The notes beneath the pieces are model-generated. The model ran no database searches. It was not told the DNA's origin and was given only the letters and a program-made list of their open reading frames with translations. Positions 52,201 to 60,941 of a DNA stretch of 64,000 nucleotides are shown one piece after another. The DNA is from Lamellibrachia columna (lineage: Eukaryota; Annelida; Polychaeta; Sabellida; Siboglinidae), in contig OY759265.1 in the NCBI GenBank assembly GCA_963662155.1, forward strand, positions 41,069,405-41,133,404. Direction: 5' to 3'. Every line of letters begins with the position of its first letter. The first letter of the stretch is position 1. The translations under genes and the position numbers were made by a program.

Positions 52201-52835
52201 ACGATCTGCTTCTTGTCGTGCATACGCTGTCAAAGCTGACGAGGAAAGCGGTGTGGTTCGTGCCGTATGTTCAAATCGGTGAAATCAGCAAACTTACCGA
52301 ATGTAAGAAAGACGTTTGTGGCCTCCCAGCGCCAGTGTGGCACAAGTGGAATTGGTGGGCGAAGTACCAGAAAGCAACGACCAATGCTCTGGCAGAGATT
52401 GCGAACAGAAGAAGCTCATCTACTGTCATGAATGCATGTTACCAGCGCTTGTTGTTTGAGAACGGAGCGACAGAACGTGCAAATGGCGCTTTCTCCGACA
52501 TATATTACATTCCAAGCCAATTTTCGGAAGACTTCATAGAACTTGTTGACCTATTTCTGCATCACAAGGTGTTAGTAGAAATTGCCGTGCCAACAATAGT
52601 ACGGTGCTTGGTAGCATCAAATGACGTACAACCACTCATCGGAAAGCAAAGGTGGGGCAAACAGAAAATGGAGCCATGGAAGTACGTTAAGACAAATTCC
52701 CTGCGTGAGGACAGCTATAGCCATCCCATCAAATGGGGATTTCTGGCACGTGGCGGCCCAACTGAACTGATTAAGTTGTATTGCACCAAAGTTCTGCCAT
52801 ATCTACACGACCGTTCTGCGAGGAAACTCGATTAA
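40146..52835 (+). CDS. DUF288/STELLO-like type II membrane protein, gene 2
   Basis: Four exons (40146-40238, 49299-49462, 50488-50602, 51030-52835) join in phase to 725 residues, close to gene 1's 722. A basic N-tail and anchor (about 17-31, PCCLFIGVALIVYL) precede PERWVIAVGRN and WTVLMVDGETA (equivalents of KWIVATT and WKLVVVGDRK), RLLAAFLYAIQ/RGATVILP (equivalent of GYLFAIE/HGARYIY), SLGVQRLLWLSGN, NMLYCGPG (about 453-460) and GYLVASDDLLL (about 509-519). The first acidic site is lost (ESAD at 135-138 instead of ETDDDN). The second, SDD at 514-516, is intact. Exon 1 is 9 kb from exon 2 and is the least certain part. Catalytic activity cannot be assumed. Confidence 0.82.
40740..41290 (+). 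repeat. GACCGGTAATGTAATAA minisatellite blocks
   Basis: Units of 19-20 bp (AATCGACCGGTAATGTAAT) occur three to four times near 40.74-40.82 kb and about six times at 41.16-41.29 kb, each block followed by GAT trinucleotides. A third block lies at 44.16-44.30 kb. Confidence 0.88.
41290..42830. repeat. Inverted repeat 2, left arm
   Basis: Matches 45825-47290 inverted: GAT-rich outer part, a middle with GGAGGACATATGGAATGCCG (41.73/46.94), and a long run of degenerate AAGGGGTCATCTCAAAA-type repeats, ending near AATCAGCCTCTT and ATTACCTCTTAAT. Inside intron 1 of DUF288 gene 2. Confidence 0.85.
43138..43590 (+). repeat. 58-bp tandem repeat made of two 29-bp halves, CpG-rich
   Basis: About 7-8 units of 58 bp (starts at 43211, 43269, 43327, 43385, 43443 and so on). 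Each unit is two related 29-mers beginning ACGTCCGCCCTTACTACC and ACGTTCGCGCTTAATGCT. The CpG content is far above the flanks. Confidence 0.93.
43655..43685 (+). promoter_or_regulatory. Candidate TATA box downstream of CpG-rich repeat
   Basis: TATATAAAG at 43671-43679 follows a GC-rich stretch (GGAAGCGCGGGAACGCC) just after the 58-bp repeat. No gene starts visibly downstream, so function is uncertain. Confidence 0.25.
44160..45600 (+). repeat. Direct copy of the minisatellite complex between IR2 arms
   Basis: GACCGGTAATGTAATAA units, then GAT repeats, then many AAGGGGTCATCTCAAAA / AGCTGATCGTCTCAA units in the same order and strand as 41.16-42.8 kb, opposite to 45.8-47.3 kb. Confidence 0.8.
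45640..45835 (+). repeat. Dispersed repeat, copy 2 (TAAACCACTG family)
   Basis: TTTTCCTAATAAACCACTGG, GTAGTTGCAAACGGTTAG, GTAGGTGTATC and TTTTGTTTCC in the same order as copy 1. Lies between the direct and inverted minisatellite copies. Confidence 0.5.
45825..47290. repeat. Inverted repeat 2, right arm
   Basis: Inverted counterpart of 41290-42830. A 60-codon frame here (RLYERHSICPPRK) is mirrored in the other arm, so its conservation reflects duplication, not proof of coding. Confidence 0.85.
47291..49298. other. DUF288 gene 2 intron 1, 3' part
   Basis: No supported exon. A small hairpin CGACGAAGGT/ACCTTCGCCGTCG is at about 48.15 kb. Confidence 0.35.
49299..49462 (+). CDS. DUF288 gene 2 exon 2
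   Basis: The acceptor ATCTTACATCAG/TAC gives phase 0, and the donor is CAG/GTTTAC. It encodes KPPKLPERWVIAVGRN and DWTVLMVDGETARH. A nearby alternative acceptor (CACAG at 49301-49305) would not fit the exon 1 phase. Confidence 0.8.
49745..50030. repeat. Purine-rich dispersed repeat in gene 2 intron 2
   Basis: Shares GATGCCAGCCTCA(T/C)CC, GGAGTCGGCAGTGAA and AAGAAGAAGG blocks with the 3' flanks of gene 2 (52.85-53.0 kb, opposite strand) and gene 3 (60.76-60.95 kb, same + strand). Confidence 0.65.
50488..50602 (+). CDS. DUF288 gene 2 exon 3
   Basis: The acceptor is TGTGTTCAG/G and the donor CAG/GTTTGT. It encodes HSRCVVLNRDDIDGTTTQLL and SRLLAAFLYAIQ. Length 115 and phase match the third exon of gene 1 in kind. 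Gene 3 has the same 115-base exon at 63431-63545. Confidence 0.88.
51030..52835 (+). CDS. DUF288 gene 2 exon 4 (main exon)
   Basis: The acceptor is TTGTTTTGCAG/CGT. 601 codons plus stop. The frame can be read a little further upstream (51024) but has no ATG, confirming an internal exon. It holds both the degenerate first site and the intact SDD second site. Confidence 0.92.
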   Translation, partial: RGATVILPIVESADASTIHPPKHAATVGPQTGLVATSGGIMFDVAAHFGCNRTSHGKHSPSAMSYSLCRRKVAAIQTTAACYGVQTPDSAITCDAHAPNVALANARFAPVHLEDALYTSDAFWALPAALVTDPDESLMWSLGVQRLLWLSGNQVVVQRCRTSLSSSASSRLFSVADQLNNWNCWDTTMKQCILDIMANNSGLLNDSITLSYSNWFDALEETGYMFPQFSHSFNEECESVILHAVDHSVPVTHQHLGPGVYTPVTNLDPIMKLYNDTCHHRNLALPKHVHINFAQPWTQFDDVLLLVIFNNPHYDAIPYFETLYRPFFPNMLYCGPGAIDVNRYPGVNRFTFSFISYGSNPAGHVNGAFTQKCTAMALQLNYAVQGYLVASDDLLLVVHTLSKLTRKAVWFVPYVQIGEISKLTECKKDVCGLPAPVWHKWNWWAKYQKATTNALAEIANRRSSSTVMNACYQRLLFENGATERANGAFSDIYYIPSQFSEDFIELVDLFLHHKVLVEIAVPTIVRCLVASNDVQPLIGKQRWGKQKMEPWKYVKTNSLREDSYSHPIKWGFLARGGPTELIKLYCTKVLPYLHDRSARKLD

Positions 52836-53095
52836 AATCTCTCCCTTCAATCCTGAAGTTCCGGATGAGGCTGGCATCAAAACCGATCGTCGATTTTTTT
52901 TTTCCTTCTTCTTTCGTCACTGTTCCCATTTCATTGCCGTCTCCAACACTCGTATCCACTCCCCAACTCCTCGCTCTCAATCTCCTCTCCCTCCCACTCA
53001 AGCTTTGACCGGCGTCAATCGCATTCTGGCGTATCGCGAGACTGATATACACGTATCGCGAGACTGGCATACACATATCGCGAGAGTGACAAATT
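52836..53095 (+). other. Gene 2 3' flank with dispersed repeat and 20-bp minisatellite
   Basis: 52.85-53.0 kb carries the purine-rich repeat inverted (TTCCGGATGAGGCTGGCATC). 53.03-53.09 kb has about three copies of a CGTATCGCGAGACTG-type unit. Confidence 0.6.
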
Positions 53096-53815
53096 TTCTC
53101 CTGTGTGCAGACCAGAACGTAACGTCTTCGACTTACATAAAGACTAAAAATTCTGTGGACCTGCAGGATATGCATGTGCTATTATTCTACTGTCGTACTA
53201 GTTCTTGTTTGAGAAATATGATCGATGTTTAATGGGTCAAAACGTAAAATATTGGTGTACAACAAAAATGATACTGATGGTGTGGATTTTTCTACATGAT
53301 TGTGAACAAAGTATCCATCTGGGAAAAGTACTTAGCACAAACTGCACAGCCAATAAGATTGTGTTTGATGGTAACAATACATTTAATTGTAATGTTAACA
53401 GATTTGTGTCAAAACAAAATGTTTTATCAGTATTGTTGTACGGATCTCAACGTTGGTCAATGTGACATGAGAGTGTTAACAAGATTGTATATGTCTCTAA
53501 GTGCTGTTAAGTAAGCAGCTACAGAAATGTGGTATATCAATGTTAATGCTACATACTATGAATACTCAACTGTAATTCGTGAATTGGTGGTAATGAAATA
53601 TTGTAATTGTGACGCTATCCTAAAAAGGAAGAATGTGATGCTGTTATGTTACATCTCAGCACAACGTAGTGTTTTTATAACGGCGGTTTCTTCTACGGAA
53701 CCTTATCAACCGTTCATTAAGTAAAATTAATTACCATAATGTCATATACAAGATTGAGTCTGAAAAGACGATAATTATAATAATAAAATATCACTGGGGC
53801 ACACGAATCGGAATT

Positions 53816-55127
53816 GGAAGTGTTTATTTGACCCACAGATTAAACAGTACGGTTGTCAATACAGTGAAAATCTACAGCTCAAGTAACATGTGTTAATAAA
53901 TAACAAGTAATACATGTATTGTAAACTAAAATGTACAACATAAATATAATAAAACTGAAGTACATTGACATTACAATAGCCTAAACATACACTATCACTT
54001 TGCAGTAGATAAACTTAAAAGGGGTCAGGGAGACTGCCACTGAGACAATTGTTGGTCGCTCTCGTGGCAGCCACCCCAGTATTATAATTTTCAACAAAGT
54101 TCATTTAGCTTACTTAAGCACTTTCGAAAATAATAATAACATAAGTGCATAACTTCTAAAATAGGTTTGACAAATATTTCAGTTATTTTATCATTAAATT
54201 ATGACAAAATCTCAAAGGGTAAATAAATTGATTTAATTTTTAATCTGGCAAATATATACGTTTACATCTGACATACTAATTACAGTACAGCGTATACGTA
54301 AATTAACAAAAGTAACGAACTGTGAAAAACGCTTATAATTTAATTATTAAGTTTGTCCACAAATGTAACAATTTGGCATAGATAACTGTTCTGTAATTTT
54401 GTAGATAGCACATTTTGGCATATCTAGTAAATCCAAGTGTTACATTTTTTTTCTTTATGTGATTCGAAGTATTGTTTATTAGTAATTGAATATCATACTC
54501 AATGCATCGTTTGGCAAAATCATGTTTTGCCCTATTCGTATGGATATTTTTTATATATTCGGGTATTAATTCTGTTAACATTTCTACTTAGAAAAAATTA
54601 TAAGTTTTGTAAATATACTGGTAATTTCATGTGCACATATTTATAATAAAATTTTTATTCCTGTTATTTCAACATATCTGTTACATTAAGAATTTTGTAT
54701 TTCTTAAAGGTGCTTAATCAATTCGATTTTTTTAAAGTCTCATTTCAAACAAAGTTCGTGAAAAACCAAACCTACCTAGTATTCACTACAACATGCTATC
54801 TTGTTTGTTCAGCTTTTGTATGTAGTTTTTTTGTGAAATCATCAGACAAACTATTAAATTAGTTAATACTTGTTCAAGCATTTACTGAGGTGAAAATCGA
54901 AATGCTAAAAATCATGATGATCCTTGGTGAAATTTCGTAACTTTGTCATGTGATCGACTCGAGGATAGAGGTCACAACCATGATCAGCATTGACCCACAC
55001 AGTGTTTACCATTTTGGATAGCCACTATTTTGATCCTTACCAGATATAATGACTAAAGTCAGTTCTTTCGATGATTTAACAAAAATAGCATTTGTTTTAA
55101 TTAAATCGACTGCGAATATTACATAAA
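53816..55127. other. IR3 spacer, AT-rich, nothing recognised
   Basis: May include the untranslated 3' part of the LINE that follows on the - strand, but no motif proves it. Confidence 0.35.
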
Positions 55128-57960
55128 CTATTCACACACTACATATTTGGACACCAATGAACCAAATTTGCGATATGCTAAATCAGTTGAGAAAGCAGCT
55201 TTAAACAGTGGCTCAGTATATGAATTATATTTACTCAAACATATTATTCTAATTGCTTTTTTTTGTAGTTTGATAGTTCTGTTACATTTAAAACTCCATA
55301 TCATTAAGTCATAGTTTATATATGGTAACATTAATGAGTTATACAAAGTGACTTGTATATTTAATGGCAGAAAGCGTTTTAATGTGTTTAATATACCTTT
55401 ATTTTTTAACATTTGATATAACTATTTTATATGCCTATCCCAGCTTAGATTTTCTTGTAATGTCACACCTAAAAGATTAAAGTTTTAGACACTTTCGATT
55501 CTAGTTTCATCTTTCTATTATGAGTAGGAAATGAATTCATTTTTTATTTCTCAATTTGTGTATTATGTACTTGTATTTCTTTATACTTAAAGACAGTTTA
55601 TTAATTTTCAGCCATTCGTTTACTTTATTTAATTGTGTTTAAATGTTGTTTGATACCTTTATTACATGAGTTTAAAGACTTATTATATAGTAACTAGAGT
55701 TGAATCATCTGTATACATTACATATTTAAATGTCTTACTTGACTCTGGTAAATCGTTTATGTATATTACAAAAATAAGTGGGCCTATTATGGAGCCTTGT
55801 GGCATACCTGTAGTAAAAGGCAGAGTTTCAGAAATGCTATTGTTGTATGTAACACATTGTTTTCTATTTTTCAAAGAGCTTTCCGTTAGTTCTAGAGCGA
55901 TGGCACATATTCCATACACGTGTCATTTGTTTAATAACATTTTGTGGTTTAAAAGTGTCAAATGCTCTTGATAGATTTCAAAATATATTGATAGGTGTTT
56001 CATTTGAATCCAGTGCGGTCATAGCTCTGTCAATAACTTCCATGATGGCATATTCAGTTGTGTGACCAGATTTGAAGCCGTATTGGTTAGCACTGAAAAG
56101 TGAATGTTCTATAATAAAATTAATATATCTGATCATGCATAACTTTTTCAACAACTTTAGATATTACAGGTAATAGCGATATCAGTATGTAGTTACAGAA
56201 AAGTGTTTCATCATATCATCATTTGTAAAGATAAGAATGACTTTTGCAATGTTCATTCTGTCTGGGAAGATTCCAGTATTAAAAAAAATATTAAGAGGTA
56301 ATGTTAAGGGTTTAATTGATGTGAGTTTTAAATAGTTTAATTGATTCAATGTAATACCAGGGAATTGGTTAATTATTTTGATTAATGACTCATCATCATC
56401 ACTTCATTTATTTCTTGGAATTGAAAAAAAACAGTTCAGAATTTCCTGTCAGATAGAAAATATGATTTCTGTTACTTGTGTGTTTAATTTTTTGGCAAGG
56501 TTGTTGTCCTATGTTTGTAAAGAATACATAACATTTATTAGCAATTTCTACATTGTCGGTTATTTTGCATTCTCCTTCTCTAAAATATATAGGTAATGAT
56601 CTCTTTGTTTTGGATCTTTGCAAACAAATTTTTTTTTTAATTGTTATATTTGTTAAACAATTGTTCATAATATATCAATTTGGCTGCTCTGATACTTCTT
56701 TTTAAAATACAATTATAGGTTTTTAAGTTTATCTTTTTAATAGAATTGTCAATTGGTGTGGGTTTTGTCAACTTGATCTGCTTGATCTGTCTCTGTATTT
56801 AATAGATTTAAGTATGCCATTTGTTATCCATAATTAGCTTTTGTGTTTATATCTGTTAAATATCACTAATTTATGTGCTCGGGGGGGGTACAGAGCCCCA
56901 TGGAGCACATGGAGAGAGAGAGAGAAAAATCAAGAAATTTTGAGTCACCAAGAGAGAATTATTGAAAAATTTATTTAATATCTATAAGGGTAAGGTAAGC
57001 CCGGGTGGAACGTTTTCATTGGGACATTTCCTCTTCGGTGAAAGAGAGAATTATCAGGTTTAATTGGGGCAAAAAGAGAGAGAAAATAATTTTTTTTCTA
57101 CGGGCCGAGTGAGAAAAATGGCCCAAAACAGGGGAATTTGCACGGCACATACATGTATACCCTGGGTTTATATGGCATATGTTTAACATTTGCATTTCTC
57201 CATAATATTTGAATTAATTGTTTCATTTGCAAAATTTTACATAGCTTTTTCATTTTGTAAATGTATTTTGACTAATGTAGGGGGAAATTATTTAGCTGGA
57301 ACAGTTTCAATAAATATAAAATATGGCTGATGGTCTGAAAATTGTGTGATTGAAATACTTGCTATTGATTGTAGCATAATTTGGCTTAGCTTACAAAATA
57401 AATGTTCAATTAATGTGCCATTTAGGTCAGAAAATCTAGTTGGAAATGTTTTTTTAGGAGAGAAATCCTCAGTATAGTCATAAAACTCAATAGAATATTC
57501 TTTATTATTAATTTTAAGCAAATTTATATTGAAACTTACAGCAATAATAACTTTCGAATTTTTTTAATCAAGTTGTGATAATAATAATGAAAATTCTTCA
57601 ATAAATTGTTTGTAGTTACCGTTTAGGTCTCGATGTGGCCTGTATATATATAAATTACCGACTATCACAGGTTTTATGAGGCCGCTCCCAGTGATTTTAA
57701 TTAGCTGTCCTTCCCAAGTTTCATTTTAATACGTTGTAATACTTTATAATAATTATTTCTAGTATGAACGTACAGAATCAAGCCTCCCTTGGTACGACTA
57801 TTTTTACCCAAGGAAATACAAGTATAGTCTTCTAATTGGATGTGAGATATATCTTCTTATTCGGTTAACCAACTCTGTTTAATACATATAATGATACAGT
57901 CATAGCTAAGTTGGTGCAATTCCTGTACAAAGGCTGCTAACTTGTGGAACACGGGAATGT
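55128..57960 (-). mobile_element. Decayed LINE, endonuclease to RT C-terminus
   Basis: - strand: YDCIIICIKQSWLTE, GLILYVHTRNNYY, FPTRFSDLNGTLIEHLF and FSDHQPYFIF (endonuclease, 57.9-57.3 kb); EIANKCYVFFTNIGQ (56.6 kb); [20 protein letters not shown] and YTDDSTL (RT, 55.8-55.7 kb); LYNSLMLPYINYDLMIW and LQKKAIRIICL (55.4-55.2 kb). Many stops and frameshifts. A different family from the LINEs at 15 kb. Confidence 0.85.
56878..57170. other. Compositionally anomalous block inside the LINE
   Basis: Abrupt change to G-runs, GAGAGAGAG and GGCCC-like motifs (CGGGGGGGGTACAGAGCCCC, AAGAGAGAGAAAA) inside AT-rich LINE sequence, with loss of LINE coding similarity. Could be an insertion or an assembly or consensus error. 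Confidence 0.4.
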
Positions 57961-58490
57961 CAGTTGAGAGGACCGGGGGTCGAGTCCACCCGCTGGCGTT
58001 TCGAAATTCGGGCAATTTCGTCTATCCCACTTTGCATCAGTTCATTCAACTGTGTTAACGAATACTTGGCAGTAGACAGTGTTGGGATGCCAGTAATTAA
58101 ATGATAAGAACGAACAGCTTTCGTGCAACAATTGCAACGTGGCTGGATGCTTCAATAGAAATTTAATTTGTGTTTGCGTAAATAGGTCTGCCGGGGACAA
58201 GGTGTAGGGGCGCGGTGGCGTATGTGGTTAGAACACAGGACTCTCAATCGAGAGAGTCCAGGTTCGAATCCTCTTGCTGTCTTTTCGAAGTTTCGGCAAT
58301 TTCTTTTCCCCCACGTTGCTCCTGTTCACTCATGAGAACCTGTCATGGTATATACAGTGTGAACGAATAATCTTCGCGCAGCAACTGCCGCGTAGTTGTC
58401 TGCTTCCCAGAGAAGTTGAGCTGGTGTTGTAACGAACAAGTCTGCCAGGAGGATGAGCAGTCCGAAGCACTGGGTCCTGCGCTATGTAAG
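57930..58490 (+). mobile_element. Two-part tRNA-derived SINE (A then B), full-length pair
   Basis: Monomer A (57.93-58.20) has GAACACGGGAATGTCAGTTG and GGGGGTCGAGTCCACC. Monomer B (58.20-58.49) has GGCGTATGTGGTTAGAACAC and CCAGGTTCGAATCCTC. Both continue into a shared body (TTTCGAA, CGGCAATTTC, GTTCACTCA-like) and end with GTCTGCC(G/A)GG. Monomer A abuts the LINE end. Confidence 0.75.
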
Positions 58491-59214
58491 AACGTACTTG
58501 TTTCAAACAGAATCATGGATTACAAAATCAGCTGCTTAACATAATCAAATACATTTGGTCAGATGGAATCATATAGCAGGTATACCGGAGTAAAGTGTAA
58601 CGCGCAATGAGCAACGAATGGGTGCAGTATAAATTGAACACTGCTTTGTTTTACAAGACGAATCCGTTGGGGGTCCCGTGCAAATTTGTGAACTTTCTGA
58701 CAAAGTGACAGCTACGTCAGCAGCAAAATTTACCAAAAAAAATTCAAAAGCCACATTTTACCAACAAGGAGTAATGTCATTTCAATCAAAGTTGGTCAAA
58801 ATGTTAATTTATTATTCATCTCTATGAATATAGAAAAAAGTACTTAAATGCCTGGGAAAAAAATCAGGGTTTGCGATCTTAAAATCACATGTATTCTGAA
58901 CTAAAATTTCTGTAACGAATTTACAACACACGTTGTCCACCTGGGTTCTATTGGTAGTACGTTAAATCTATGCAGTTTTCGGTTCTTTTTAATGTTCTTC
59001 TATAAAAAAAACATGTATCACTTTATTGGTATAAAGGACGTAGTTTCAATCAACAGTAAGACTTTTGTTGTGTCGATTTCTCGTTACGACTACGATGTGC
59101 AGACCGATGCACAGTTACTTTGATTTCAAGGTAGTCGGCCACCTTAAAACTAAATTTGGTTAGTGTCATAGGGGCCACCCAGGTTTTACTTGCTACGTTT
59201 GCATAGAATGTAGT
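58491..59214. other. IR3 spacer, nothing recognised
   Basis: No coding motif or repeat that I can support. Confidence 0.35.
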
Positions 59215-59410
59215 TACCCGATTTCATAAAACTGCGCATGCGCTTATCGATCGCGCTGGTTAACATGTCAACCAGAGAAATGACCTGAATCTCCCAATCT
59301 TCTAGAACACATTCTGAGTAAACCACTGTGTGATATTGTTGAATTTAGTTGCGCGTGGTTAGTTTTTATTATCTCTCTTAGGTGCATAGCACCAAAACCA
59401 CGACGTTTGT
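59215..59410 (+). repeat. Dispersed repeat, copy 3 (TAAACCACTG family)
   Basis: GAGTAAACCACTGTGTGATA, TTAGTTGCGCGTGGTTAG, TTAGGTGCATAGC and GTTTGTTTC in the same order as copies 1 and 2. Confidence 0.5.
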
Positions 59411-60639
59411 TTCATCTGTTCGACTTTGCGGCGCCGGCATAACAATTCTGATAACAGTGCGGGTCCTTTGATATTCGCGAGCCATTATTGATAAAATCTG
59501 GAAAAACACGGCATGGCGAGAGGCACGTGATATGTTCGATTCTCGTACGCGCCAGTGAAACTTTGTTATTATAATTATCATCTGTTCGCACTCAAAATAC
59601 ACAATCGTGTACATGACATGGTAATTAATGTTACATAATGAATAGATGACAAAGTTCCGTAGAAGAAACCACCGTTACAAATACACTATTTTGTGCTGAG
59701 ATGTAAAATGACAGCATTGCATTCTTCCTTTTTAAGATAGCGTCACAGTTACAATCTTTCATTACCACCAATTCACGAATTACATTTGAGTATTCATAGT
59801 ATGTAGCATTTACATTGATATGCTACATTTCTGTACCTGTTTACTTAGAGGCATAAACAATAGTTCATGATGTGTTACGTTATTTGGATATAATGTGTCT
59901 TACATTGTGGCCCATAGTGTACATATAAGCAAATGCCATTTTATTTGCTATATAATTTACCACCATGCTATCTGACAAGACTGCTATCCTATAACGCTGT
60001 ATACGCCTAAGAACTAAACCGAGATCTAAAGGTACACATCCGACACATAATGGTGTTAAATCTCTGCGCGAACCATATGATAGTTTTCATACCTTGACCA
60101 AAGCATTACGCCACTGCATGCACATCTTGTTAACACTCTCATGCCACATTGACCAACGTTGAGATCCGTACAATGCACAACAATACTGATAAAACAATTT
60201 GTTTTTGACATACATCTGCTAACACTACAATTAAATGTCTTGTTAGCATCAAACACAATTTCATTCTTATTGGATGTGCTAAGTACATTTTCCCGATGGC
60301 TACTTTGCTCACATGTAGAAACATCAGCATCCTTTTTGTTCAACACCAATATTTTACGTTTTAAACCATCAAGCTACACATCGTGTAGTTCGGCATATTT
60401 TATATACCTCGATCATCTTTCTCAATCCAGTACTAGTACGACATAGTAGAAATAGAAAGTCATCTGCATATCATGCAGGTCTACAGAAATGTTGCCCAAT
60501 AAGGTAACCTATGCCAAAGTTTTTAGGTAAGTCGAAAACGTTACGTTTTGGTCTGCACACACGAGAACATTTGAATAATACGTGTCGGAGAGCACGACAT
60601 TATCGTTACTTTTAGCGCTTCGCGTATGTTACTTTACCC

Positions 60640-60740
60640 GTGCGACACGTGTATGGCGGACTCGCGATACGTGTATGGCGGACTCGCGATACGTGTATGG
60701 CGGACTCGCGATACGTGTATGGCGGACTCGCGATACGCCA
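60640..60740 (+). repeat. 20-bp minisatellite in gene 3 3' flank
   Basis: About four to five copies of ACGTGTATGGCGGACTCGCG. The left IR3 arm has only about three diverged copies at the mirror position. Confidence 0.85.
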
Positions 60741-60941
60741 GAATGCGATTGGCGCCGGGTCAACGCGAGAGTGGGACGGAGTGAATAACGAGAGCGAGGG
60801 ATTGGGGCGTGGATACGAGTTTTGGAGACGGCAGTGAACTGGAAGCAGTAACGAAAGAAGAAGGAACAAATAATCTACGATCAGTATTGATGTCAGCCTC
60901 ATCCGGGACTTCAGGAATATATGGAGAGCAACAACAACATT

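Larger units (their letters stand above)
50035..53815. repeat. Inverted repeat 3, left arm (gene 2 exons 3-4)
   Basis: Collinear reverse-complement match to 59515-64000, from ACTTAATGATGTTCACATTG (50.09/63.95) to AATTATAATAATAAAATATC (53.78/59.56). The outer end is unknown because the right arm runs off the window. Exon 4 is visibly better conserved than the introns. Confidence 0.9.

Noticed and set aside
58205..58285. Functional tRNA gene
   Set aside because: A- and B-box-like sequences are present, but no consistent cloverleaf closes and a SINE body follows; same family at 32.7 kb.
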